In this document: one piece after another, positions 55,060-62,945 of the stretch
Numbering within the stretch: the stretch's first letter is position 1
How the letters are laid out: each line of letters opens with the position of its first letter
NCBI RefSeq assembly: GCF_016863435.1
Contig: NZ_BOOW01000018.1
Span: forward strand, 350,738-414,737
Direction: 5' to 3'
Source of the DNA: Sinosporangium siamense
Lineage (GTDB): Bacteria > Actinomycetota > Actinomycetes > Streptosporangiales > Streptosporangiaceae
Length of the DNA: 64,000 nt
Position numbers and translations under genes: made by a program
The notes under the pieces: generated by a model
The model's database searches: none
What the model was told of the DNA's origin: nothing
The model's input: the letters and a program-made list of their open reading frames with translations, nothing else

Positions 55060-55212
55060 GGTGAAGTCCTTCGCTGCCGCATGGTCGCGGCTCGGTTTGG
55101 AGGCGGTGTGCAGGCGCCTCGGAGAAGGCGGGCGTGTCGTGCCGCGGCGTGGGGGTTCGACAGGCCCGCCACCAACCCGGCTCCAAGCGTGTGCGGAGGC
55201 GGAGTCCGCGGG

Positions 55213-56055
55213 CTACGAGGCGTGGGTCAGGGGAGGGGCGCCCGGTGTGCCCGGTGTGGGGGGCTGCCCGATGAGGATCTGGTGCTGGAGTTGGCGGAGC
55301 TCCAGGGAGAGGTCGACGCCGAGTTCCCGCCGGAGGGTGTCGCTGAGGCTCAGGCATGCCTCCAGGGCCTCGCCCCGGCGGCCGACGGCGTACAACGCGG
55401 TGATGAGCCGCCCGTGCAGCCACTCGTTGAGCGGGTGGGCGGCGACGAGCGAACGCAGCTCGCCGACCAGGTCGTGGTGGCGGCCGAGGGCCATGTCGGC
55501 CTGGATGCGCAGGGCGAGCACCCGCATCCACTCCTCGGAAAGCACGGTGAGGTGGGCGTGGAGCAGCGGGCCGCAGCGCACTCCGGAGAGGGGGGAGGAG
55601 CCGCGCCAGAGGGACATCGCCTGCCGCAGGAGTACGGCGGCGGCCTGCGTGTCGCCGCGATCGAGGAGGGCGCGGCCTTCGCCGGCGAGGCGGGTGAAGT
55701 CGTCGAGGTCGAGTTGTCCTTCTCGTTTTAGCAGGATATATCCGGGAGAGCGGGTGAGAAGGGTGACACCGTCCTCTGTGTCAGCTTGTTGGGTAAATTG
55801 GGAGCGGATGCGGGATTTTTTCTCTTTCGGGTGGATGCATCGGCGGATTTGGTAAATGTAGGACTGTGCGGTAATCACCGCGCTGGCCGGTGGATTGTCG
55901 GCCCAGAGCTCGTCGACCAAGGCGCTGATCGAGACGATGTGATTGGCTCGCAGCAGCAAGAGGGAGAGGGCCTGCTGGGCCTTGGGGGCGGTAGGTGTGC
56001 AGGTGACGTCCCCCTGCGTCACTTCCAACGGCCCAAGGATCCGAAATTTAATCAA
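55213..56055 (-). CDS. SARP-family transcriptional activator
   Basis: A compact AfsR/DnrI/RedD-type activator, about 280 aa. An OmpR-like winged-helix domain (FRILGPLEV to ~100, with QALSLLLLRANHIVS and the LWADNPPASA loop) is followed by the bacterial transcriptional activation domain (~105-260, FTRLAGEGRALLDRGDTQAA...). SARPs activate antibiotic clusters through direct repeats at promoters, so this is the probable switch of the Dpg cluster. TTG 56055 is preferred because GGGAGG lies 4-5 bp before it and the protein then begins at KFRILGPLEV; ATG 56067 is the alternative. Confidence 0.88.
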   Translation of the reverse strand: MIKFRILGPLEVTQGDVTCTPTAPKAQQALSLLLLRANHIVSISALVDELWADNPPASAVITAQSYIYQIRRCIHPKEKKSRIRSQFTQQADTEDGVTLLTRSPGYILLKREGQLDLDDFTRLAGEGRALLDRGDTQAAAVLLRQAMSLWRGSSPLSGVRCGPLLHAHLTVLSEEWMRVLALRIQADMALGRHHDLVGELRSLVAAHPLNEWLHGRLITALYAVGRRGEALEACLSLSDTLRRELGVDLSLELRQLQHQILIGQPPTPGTPGAPPLTHAS

Positions 56056-56313
56056 TTGTCCTCCCATTCTCTGACACCGAGGATTTGTCGGCGCAGCCCC
56101 CGGTGAAGTTCCATGTGTGGTCAGGCATGGCGCTGGGTGGGCTTGATTGTTCTCCGGCGTCTCCTTCTTCATATCGGTTGGATAAATTATGCATCCTTGT
56201 GCGGCGCACGCCACTGACGCCGGGAGTTGTCCGTTGTAAACTCTGGCCTTTTTCGGTGTGACATGAACTGTATTTACGGCTTTGCCGTACGGTGTGTGTC
56301 TCTGTGAAACGCG

Positions 56314-56343
56314 AAAAACCCGGAGAAGGCATGCCTCTCCGGG
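56314..56343 (-). terminator. Terminator of the sugar ABC operon
   Basis: Stem CCCGGAGA / TCTCCGGG, extended inward by GGCA/TGCC past one bulged base, followed on the minus strand by TTTTT. It is 17 bp after the permease stop. The rest of 56056-56359 holds the SARP promoter region, with an AT-rich part near 56160-56290. Confidence 0.85.
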
Positions 56344-56359
56344 CCTTTCGTGAAAGGGG

Positions 56360-57199
56360 TTAGTCCTTGACCGCTCCGCCCAGGCCGCCGATCAGCCGCC
56401 GCTGCACCGCGACGAAGAAGATCAGCACCGGGATCGTCATCAGCGTCGAGGCCGCCATGATGCCGCCCCAGTCGTTCTCGTCGGGTTTGAAGAAGACGAG
56501 CAGGGCCGCCGGCAGCGTCTGGTTGTCCTTCGCGCTGATGATGAAGGTGCGCGCGAAGACGAAGTCGTTCCACGCCACGATGAAGGAGAACACGCTGGTG
56601 GCCACCAGGCCGGGCGCCACCAGGGGGAAAAGGATGCGCCACAGGATCACCGGCCGGCTCGCTCCGTCGATCATCGCCGCCTCCTCCAGCGCGTCGGGGA
56701 CGGCGGCCACGAAGCCGCGCATCATCCAGATGGCGAAGGGCAGCGAGAACGCCAGGTGCACCATCACCAGCGAGCCGAGGGTGTTGAGTCCCACACCGGG
56801 CACCGTGGCGCCGATGTCGCGCACCAGGAAGAACAGCGGGATCGTGAGCGCCTCGATCGGCACCATCTGGGCGATCAGGAACATGATCAGCACCGTGGTG
56901 CGCATGCGGAAATGGAACCGCGTCACCGCGACGGCCGCCAGGAAGGCCACGAACGCGGAGAGGACCACGACGCTCAGCGCGACACCGAGGCTGTTGACGA
57001 AGTAGCGGCCGAAGTTCTCCCCGCCCAGCACGCGCTGGAAGTGCTCCAGCGTGGGGGCGAGGGTCCAGGGGCGCACGTCGAGCGACTGGATCTCACCAGC
57101 CGGCTTCAGCGCGGACAGGACCATCCAGTAAATCGGGAAGAACGTCACGACGGCGGCGGTCACCGCCACGACGTTGGCGATCCAGCGTGCTCTGGTCAC
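56360..57199 (-). CDS. Carbohydrate ABC transporter permease, MalG/UgpE type
   Basis: A CUT1-family inner-membrane permease of 279 aa with six segments. The EAA loop reads EEAAMIDGASRPVILWRILFPL (~175-196). It pairs with the MalF-type permease encoded by the overlapping upstream gene (GTGA, 4 bp). No ATPase gene is present in the operon, so a shared MsiK-type ATPase is likely. The final six-gene block is clearly separate from the Dpg cluster by its terminator. Confidence 0.9.
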   Translation of the reverse strand: MTRARWIANVVAVTAAVVTFFPIYWMVLSALKPAGEIQSLDVRPWTLAPTLEHFQRVLGGENFGRYFVNSLGVALSVVVLSAFVAFLAAVAVTRFHFRMRTTVLIMFLIAQMVPIEALTIPLFFLVRDIGATVPGVGLNTLGSLVMVHLAFSLPFAIWMMRGFVAAVPDALEEAAMIDGASRPVILWRILFPLVAPGLVATSVFSFIVAWNDFVFARTFIISAKDNQTLPAALLVFFKPDENDWGGIMAASTLMTIPVLIFFVAVQRRLIGGLGGAVKD

Positions 57200-58146
57200 A
57201 GCTTCTCCCCGGAGCGGTGCAGGGCGCGGATGTAGAACAGGGTGACAATCAGCAGGATCACCGTCATGACCACGCCGATCGCCGATCCAAGCCCGTATTC
57301 CGACGAACCGAAGGCGGTCTGGTAGGCGTACACGTTGAGGACGAGGTTCTGCCCGGCGATGCCGCCGCCGTTCGTCATCACGTAGATCTGGGTGAAGATC
57401 TTGAAGTCCCAGATGATCGACTGGATGACGACGATGGTGATCAAGGGCCGCAACATCGGCACGATGACCCGCCAGAACGTCTGCCAGGCGGACGCCCCGT
57501 CAAGGGAGGCCGCCTCCAGCACGCCGCTGGGAATCGCCTGGATGCCGGCATAGAGCGTGACCATGACAAACGGGAACGAGTGCCACACCACGGTCGCGCC
57601 CACGATGGCGAACGCCATCCACTTGTCGTAGAACCAGTTGTAACCGTCGATGCCCAGCACCTGGTTCACAAGCCCCAGATCGGCATCGAACAGGAACATC
57701 CACACCGTGGCCCCGGTCATCGCGGGCGCCGCCCACGCCGCCATCGCCGCCAGTGAGAGCAGCAACCGGGGGATGCGCCCGGCCCGGGTCAGCACGATGG
57801 CCAGCGTCGCACCCACCGCCAGCGTCGCCACGACCAGCGCCGCCGCGAACACCACGGTCGTGACCAGCACCGACCAGAACCGTTCGTCGCCGAACAGCTT
57901 GGCGTAGTTGTCGAAGCCGATGAAGCTCGTCGGCTCGCCACCACTGACCTGGGCCTGCCGGTAGTCGAAGACCGACAGCAGGCCCAGCATGTAAATCGGA
58001 TAGCCGAACAGCGGAAGCAGTACGGCGGCCGCCGGCAAAAGGTAGATCCACGGCCGGAGCGCGCCACGCGCGCGGCGCGGCTTCGCCGTACCGGACCGGT
58101 GGACCCGCTTCTGCGGGTCCACCGGGGACTTAACGGCAGTCGTCAT
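57196..58146 (-). CDS. Carbohydrate ABC transporter permease, MalF/UgpA type
   Basis: A CUT1 permease of 316 aa with six to seven segments, a basic cytoplasmic N-terminus and the EAA loop LEAASLDGASAWQTFWRVIVP (~210-230). It is the second gene of the operon binding protein-MalF-MalG. ATG 58146 is 31 bp after the binding-protein stop. Substrate specificity is set by the lipoprotein and cannot be read here. Confidence 0.9.
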   Translation of the reverse strand: MTTAVKSPVDPQKRVHRSGTAKPRRARGALRPWIYLLPAAAVLLPLFGYPIYMLGLLSVFDYRQAQVSGGEPTSFIGFDNYAKLFGDERFWSVLVTTVVFAAALVVATLAVGATLAIVLTRAGRIPRLLLSLAAMAAWAAPAMTGATVWMFLFDADLGLVNQVLGIDGYNWFYDKWMAFAIVGATVVWHSFPFVMVTLYAGIQAIPSGVLEAASLDGASAWQTFWRVIVPMLRPLITIVVIQSIIWDFKIFTQIYVMTNGGGIAGQNLVLNVYAYQTAFGSSEYGLGSAIGVVMTVILLIVTLFYIRALHRSGEKL

Positions 58147-58177
58147 GAAACCATCTGCTTCCGGCCTTGAGCGGTGC

Positions 58178-59437
58178 TCACTGCCCGAACGCCGCCTTCA
58201 CCGCCGCCGCGGCCTCATCGGTGGCCTCGTCGACGCTGGCCTGCTTGGTGGCGATCTTCTGCAGCATGGTCGGGATGACCTTTTGGTTGTCGATCTTCAC
58301 CCACGCCGGCGAGATCGGGACGAACTTCGTGCCCGCCGCCACGACGTCCATGAACGGCTTGAGGAACGGCTCCTTGGCCGCGAGCTCCTCCCGGGCGGAG
58401 GTCAGCGTCGGCAGGTTGCCCATCGCCTCGAACATCTTGACCTGATACTTCTTGCTCGTGAGCAGCTGCGTGAACTTCACGGCCAGCGTGCGGTGCTTCG
58501 AGCTGCGCATGACGCCGATGTTGTTGCCGCCGGCGAAAGCGGGTGCGATCGAGTCCTTCTTCGCGCCCGGCAGCGGGACCACCTCATACTTCCCGGCAGC
58601 CGCCCCGGCGTCCACCGCCGAGCGGTTGAAGTTGCCGAGGATGCCCATGGCCGCCTTGCCGCTCGTGAAGAGCTCGGCCGTCTTGCCGCCGGTGAGGCTG
58701 GCACACGCCTGTGGCGGGCAGACATCGTCGCTCAGCAGGTCGGTGTAGGCCTTCACGCCCTTGCGCGCCTCGGGACCGTTCAGCGTCTGCACGTCGCCGC
58801 CGGCGTCCCACACGAAGGGCAGGGCCGCGAAGGTGTACTCGCCTCCGACGGCTATGCCGTACATCTCGGGCTTCTTCTTGCGGATCTCCCGGGCGGTCTT
58901 GGTGAGCTCCTCGGTCGACTTCGGCGGCTTGAGGCCGAGCTCGTCGAAGACGTCCTTGCGGTAGTAGAGCGCCCGGACGCCGATGAACCACGGCACACCG
59001 TAGATCTGGCCGTCCACCGTGGCGGACTTGAGCAGATCCTCAGTGAAGTCCGAACCCTCCGGCGAAGCCTTCAGATCGGCTGAGAGATCGGCGAAACCCT
59101 TGGCCGCGGCATATTCGGCCAGGTCCGTGTTGCCGTATTCCGCCACGTCGGGTGCGCTCGCCGGGTCGTTGAAGGCACCCTTGAACTTCTCGTGTCTGGC
59201 GGGCGAGGTGGGGATATACGTCACCTGGACCTTCACGCCGGGATTCGCCGCCGTGAATTCGGTGATGAGCTCACCCACCACTTTTTCCTTCGGCGCACGA
59301 TTTGGCTCATCGAAGAGCCAGACGTTCAGCGTGCCCGACTTGTCGTCGCCCCCGGTCGCCTGCGGCGCGGTGGACGGCGCGCACGCGGCCAAGGCTAGTA
59401 CGGCGACGCCCGCCGCGGCCAACGTGAAGACCCTCAT
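58178..59437 (-). CDS. Carbohydrate ABC transporter substrate-binding lipoprotein
   Basis: A type-1 solute-binding protein of 419 aa. The signal peptide ends in lipobox LALAAC (Cys 19), followed by a linker and GTLNVWLFDEPN, the first strand of CUT1 sugar-binding proteins. Later blocks (VPWFIGVRALYYRKDVF, KTAREIRKK, AELFTSGKAAMGILG) fit the family. ATG 59437 follows AGGAGGAGG. It is divergent from the IclR regulator, whose probable operator lies in the 87-bp spacer. Confidence 0.9.
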   Translation of the reverse strand: MRVFTLAAAGVAVLALAACAPSTAPQATGGDDKSGTLNVWLFDEPNRAPKEKVVGELITEFTAANPGVKVQVTYIPTSPARHEKFKGAFNDPASAPDVAEYGNTDLAEYAAAKGFADLSADLKASPEGSDFTEDLLKSATVDGQIYGVPWFIGVRALYYRKDVFDELGLKPPKSTEELTKTAREIRKKKPEMYGIAVGGEYTFAALPFVWDAGGDVQTLNGPEARKGVKAYTDLLSDDVCPPQACASLTGGKTAELFTSGKAAMGILGNFNRSAVDAGAAAGKYEVVPLPGAKKDSIAPAFAGGNNIGVMRSSKHRTLAVKFTQLLTSKKYQVKMFEAMGNLPTLTSAREELAAKEPFLKPFMDVVAAGTKFVPISPAWVKIDNQKVIPTMLQKIATKQASVDEATDEAAAAVKAAFGQ

Positions 59438-59507
59438 TCGACCTCCTCCTATTGGCGGCTGACCATAGGAAACGCTCCCAGGGCACGGGAAGAGGGGATG
59501 ACGTTTG

Positions 59508-59522
59508 TTGTGCGATGCACAA
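59508..59522. promoter_or_regulatory. Probable IclR operator
   Basis: Perfect dyad TTGTGC-GAT-GCACAA in the spacer between the sugar importer operon and the IclR gene, 70 bp before the lipoprotein start. Confidence 0.6.
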
Positions 59523-59524
59523 TC

Positions 59525-60325
59525 ATGTGGCGGGTGACGTACAAACAGGATGTTTCTGGACGTAACCAATCCGCGTCGCTTCGGAGGGGCTTAGCCCTGC
59601 TGGAGTACATCCGCGACCATGCCGGAGCTGGGCAAGGACTGTCGCTGACCAGACTCGCCGACGCCACCGGCCTGTCCAAGAGCGCGGTCCTCCGGCTGAC
59701 CACCCCTCTTGTGGAGTTGAACCTGCTCGCCCGCGACCGCAAGAACGGCGCCTACCGCCTGGGCCACGGCGCATTACACCTGGGCCAGGCATATCTTGCC
59801 ACTTTCGACCTGCGCACCGTCGCGGCCGAGGAGTCCTATCGGCTGATGTGCGAGGTGCGGGAAACCGTGCATCTCGTGGTGTACGAGGCGCCCCATGTCG
59901 TTTACATCGACAAGGTGGAACAGGAGCCCATGGTGCGCATGGGCTCCCGAATCGGGAGCCGTGCCCCCGTGCACTGCACCGCGGTCGGCAAGGCCATCCT
60001 GGCCTGGCAGGGCGACGAGGTGATCGGCGACGTCGTCGCCGCCGGGTTGCCCGGCCGCACCGAGTGGACCATCACCGACGGCGACCGGCTCCGGCTGGAG
60101 CTCGCCCGCATCCGGCAGCGCGGTTATTCGGTCGACGATCGGGAGAACGAACCCGAGGTGCGCTGCGTGGCAGCGCCGATTTTCGACCACACCGACGCCG
60201 CGACCGCGGCGCTGTCCATCTCCGGCCTCACCTCCCGCATCACCGCCGCCCGCGTTCGCGAACTGGGGCCGCTTGTGGCCAACGCCGCCCTGCGCATTTC
60301 CCGCGAACACGGCTCAACCCGCTGA
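59525..60325 (+). CDS. IclR-family transcriptional regulator
   Basis: 266 aa: an N-terminal winged helix (SASLRRGLALLEYIRDH ... LSLTRLADATGLSKSAVLRLTTPL, ~15-70) and a C-terminal effector domain (~85-260, VYIDKVEQEPMVRMGSRIGSRAPVHCTAVGKAILAW). It is probably the repressor of the divergent sugar importer. The start is uncertain. ATG 59525 is used, GTG 59534 is equally possible, and ATG 59498 has GGGAAG before it but would place the TTGTGC/GCACAA operator inside the coding region. Confidence 0.88.
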   Translation: MWRVTYKQDVSGRNQSASLRRGLALLEYIRDHAGAGQGLSLTRLADATGLSKSAVLRLTTPLVELNLLARDRKNGAYRLGHGALHLGQAYLATFDLRTVAAEESYRLMCEVRETVHLVVYEAPHVVYIDKVEQEPMVRMGSRIGSRAPVHCTAVGKAILAWQGDEVIGDVVAAGLPGRTEWTITDGDRLRLELARIRQRGYSVDDRENEPEVRCVAAPIFDHTDAATAALSISGLTSRITAARVRELGPLVANAALRISREHGSTR

Positions 60326-60419
60326 GCTTTTACGGCGGGGGCTGAGACCGGAACCCCGATTCCCGGGGCCGGAGTCGCCGGGAACGGGTTTGACGGTTTT
60401 GCTTTCCCAGGCGGTTGAG

Positions 60420-60444
60420 GCCCGGTCTTTCCGGGCTTGCTTTT
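60420..60444 (+). terminator. Terminator after the IclR gene
   Basis: GCCCGG / CCGGGC stem with a TCTTT loop, followed by TTGCTTTT. The rest of the 236-bp spacer shows nothing else. Confidence 0.6.
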
Positions 60445-60561
60445 CCCCGTTAGGCAGTCGGCGGTGCGATTGGGGTTTCACACGTCCGCGCAAGCGCGTC
60501 GGGTCCCCCTACTCGGAGTTGCACCGCCGAACGATGCCGCTCGTTTTCCGCCGGCGGTTGC

Positions 60562-61380
60562 TCAGGCGGGCGGCGGCATGATCTGACGGGGCAGGTAAGG
60601 GCCGGGGCGGTGGCGCCATTCGCGGTGGTAGCCCAGGGAGACCTCCTCGAACCGCACGTCGTCCACCAGGTAGGAGCCTCGAATGTGCAGGTGCCCGTAG
60701 ACCATGGCCTCGGCGTTGTATTTACGGTGCCAATCGGCGGTGAGCACCGTGCCGCACCACAGGGAGAACTGCGGAATGCGGGGGAGAACCACCAGCGAAG
60801 GGTGCAGCGGATAATGATTGGCGAATACGACCGGCAGGTCGCCCGGCAATTCGTTCAGCCGCTCCTCGGTAATGCGAATACGCTCGTGGCACCAGGCGGC
60901 CCGGTCGGGATGCGGGTCGGGGTGGAGCATGAACTCGTCGGAACAGACGATCCCCGACTCGTAGCACGCCGCGAGAGCCTCCTCCACGGTCTTTCCCGCC
61001 GGCCTCAGGCTGTAGTCGTAGCCCAGGAACAGCGGCACGAGCACGAACCTCGACCCCTCGCAGTCGAGCTCCTCGTAGGGATCCTCGGGGGTGAGCACGC
61101 CCAGCGATCTGCACAACTCCACGAGGCGTTCGTATCGCTCGACGCCGCGCGCCTGCAGCGTGTCGTCCCGGGTGGTCCACAGCTCGTGGTTGCCGGGCGT
61201 CCAGACGACGCGGGCGAACTTGCGCGTGAGTTCGCCCAGGGTGTGCGCTATATCGCTTTCCGTCTCGGCGACGTCGCCCGCGACTATGAGCCAGTCGTTG
61301 GGTGAGGGCGGGATGGCCTCGACCACGGGCCTGTTCATCTTGTGCGAGACGTGCAGGTCACTCACCGCGAGCAGTTTCAT
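60562..61380 (-). CDS. Calcineurin-like metallophosphoesterase
   Basis: 272 aa with all five family blocks: SDLHVSH (~7-13), VAGDVAETE (~33-41), TPGNHELW (~61-68), FANHYPLH (~187-194) and YGHLHIRGSY (~227-236). It resembles cytosolic phosphohydrolases of broad class (Ser/Thr phosphatase-like or nucleotide pyrophosphatase-like); the substrate cannot be assigned. The ATG follows AAAGGTGA. It is a single gene, convergent with the IclR gene. Confidence 0.87.
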   Translation of the reverse strand: MKLLAVSDLHVSHKMNRPVVEAIPPSPNDWLIVAGDVAETESDIAHTLGELTRKFARVVWTPGNHELWTTRDDTLQARGVERYERLVELCRSLGVLTPEDPYEELDCEGSRFVLVPLFLGYDYSLRPAGKTVEEALAACYESGIVCSDEFMLHPDPHPDRAAWCHERIRITEERLNELPGDLPVVFANHYPLHPSLVVLPRIPQFSLWCGTVLTADWHRKYNAEAMVYGHLHIRGSYLVDDVRFEEVSLGYHREWRHRPGPYLPRQIMPPPA

Positions 61381-61694
61381 CGCCGGTCACCTTTCTGGCG
61401 ACAGTGGGAAGTGGCCATCCATGATAGGAGGCAAGGCTTTTGTGGTTAGGGGCCGGGATCACGGTTGGCGGAAAATTGCATAGGTGGTGGCCAGACCGTT
61501 TGACTGCTATGGCCGGGGGATATCAGTGACATTCTCCCCCGTGGTCTCAGCTAACTGGCCGGGTTATGGTGATTTTTGGTGTTCGTGCATGTCAGCGCCA
61601 CACCCCCAGCTCGACCCCATGTGTGCGGGCACCGCTCCAGATCACGTAACACCATGCTCCAGCTCCACGACCTCACCGCGGGAGGAGACTGCGT
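61381..61694. other. Intergenic promoter region before the second P450
   Basis: No gene. A weak dyad GGGGGA-N14-TCCCCC (~61514-61541) and a moderately AT-rich stretch. The P450 ribosome binding site GGAGGAG is at 61681-61687. Confidence 0.4.
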
Positions 61695-62909
61695 GTGACC
61701 GTGCCCCACCTAACCCCACAAACCGTCCTGCCTTATCCCTTCAGTGACCGCCCCACCGTGCTCGACCCCCCGAGCACGCTGGCCTGGGTCCACGACGAGC
61801 CCGTGTTGCGCATCACGCTGCCCAGCGGCGACGGCGCCTGGCTCGTGACCCGCTACGACGACGTGCGCACCCTGCTCAACGACCGCCGGCTGACCCGGGA
61901 CCTCTCACGGCCAGGCACCCCGCGCATGTCCAAGGAGAACATCCTCTTCCAGGACCCCAACGTCAAACTCGAACCCCCCGATCACCCGCGCATGCGCCGC
62001 CTGGTCGCCAGGGCCTTCACCGCCGCGCGGGTCGAGCGGCTGCGCCCCTACACCCAGGGCGTCGTGGACGAGATCCTCGACGGCGTGGAGGCCGCAGGGC
62101 CGCCCGCCGACCTGCAGTCCACGCTCTCCTTCCCGCTCGCCATCCGCATCCTGTGCGAGCTGCTCGGAGTGCCCACCGAGGACCAGAAGGAGTTCACCGC
62201 CTGGGCGGAGGTGTATCTCTCGCTCGGGAAATATCCCGCCGCGGAGGTGGCCAAGAACGACGCCCTCCTGACCGCCTACATGACCGACCTTATCGAGGCC
62301 AAGCGCGCGAACCCCGGCGACGACCTGCTCAGCGGCCTGATCGCCGCGCGGGACGAGGGCAGCGGCAAACTCAGCGACTATGAGCTGTTCTACTGGGCCA
62401 AGGGCCTGCTCATGGGCGGCTACGAGACCACCGCCAACCATCTTGGCGCCTCGATGGTCACTCTCCTGACCAACCCGGGCCTGCTCGCACGCCTCCGTGC
62501 GGACCCCGAGCTCGTGCCGCGGGCCGTCGAGGAGATGCTCCGCATCCAGGTGCTCTTCCACTCGATCGCCTCCCTGCGCTATGTCAAGGAGGATGTGGAG
62601 GTGGCCGGGACCGTCATCCCGAGAGGGGCGGGCATCATCCTCGCCATGGAGTCGGCCAACTATGACGAGGCCGCCTTCCCGAACCCCTCCGAGGTCGACC
62701 TCGACCGCCCGGCCCGCCCCCACCTCGCCTTCAGCTCCGGCCCCCACCACTGCGCCGGGTCCGCCCTCGCCCGCATGGAGCTTCAGGTGGGAATCGGCCG
62801 CCTGCTGGCCCGCTTCCCCACCCTCGCCCTGGCTTGCGCTCCTCTCGACCTCAGGCGTGCCGACGGCGTGTTCATCGAGGGTTTCGTGACGGTCCCCGTC
62901 ACCTGGTGA
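61695..62909 (+). CDS. Cytochrome P450 (CYP105/107-like monooxygenase)
   Basis: A soluble bacterial P450, 404 aa, with a complete set of motifs. The I-helix is LLMGGYETTANH with the Thr of oxygen activation; the ExxR helix is EEMLRIQ and the heme loop FSSGPHHCAGSALA, Cys ~353. NVKLEPPDHPRMRRLV is the usual C-helix region. Unlike the P450 at 24450 it looks like a normal hydroxylase of secondary or xenobiotic metabolism. GTG 61695 is 7 bp after GGAGGAG. No ferredoxin gene is adjacent. It stands alone before a strong terminator. Confidence 0.9.
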   Translation: MTVPHLTPQTVLPYPFSDRPTVLDPPSTLAWVHDEPVLRITLPSGDGAWLVTRYDDVRTLLNDRRLTRDLSRPGTPRMSKENILFQDPNVKLEPPDHPRMRRLVARAFTAARVERLRPYTQGVVDEILDGVEAAGPPADLQSTLSFPLAIRILCELLGVPTEDQKEFTAWAEVYLSLGKYPAAEVAKNDALLTAYMTDLIEAKRANPGDDLLSGLIAARDEGSGKLSDYELFYWAKGLLMGGYETTANHLGASMVTLLTNPGLLARLRADPELVPRAVEEMLRIQVLFHSIASLRYVKEDVEVAGTVIPRGAGIILAMESANYDEAAFPNPSEVDLDRPARPHLAFSSGPHHCAGSALARMELQVGIGRLLARFPTLALACAPLDLRRADGVFIEGFVTVPVTW

Positions 62910-62916
62910 ACCCTTC

Positions 62917-62945
62917 TCCTCGCCCCGCGGCTCGGGGCGAGGAGG
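62917..62945 (+). terminator. Terminator of the second P450 gene
   Basis: Perfect 12-bp arms CTCCTCGCCCCG / CGGGGCGAGGAG with a 5-nt loop, 8 bp after the stop codon. Confidence 0.8.

Noticed and set aside
53672..55855. A 727-codon plus-strand frame opposite the AsnB-like gene and SARP
   Set aside because: Shadow frame without ribosome binding site or motif.
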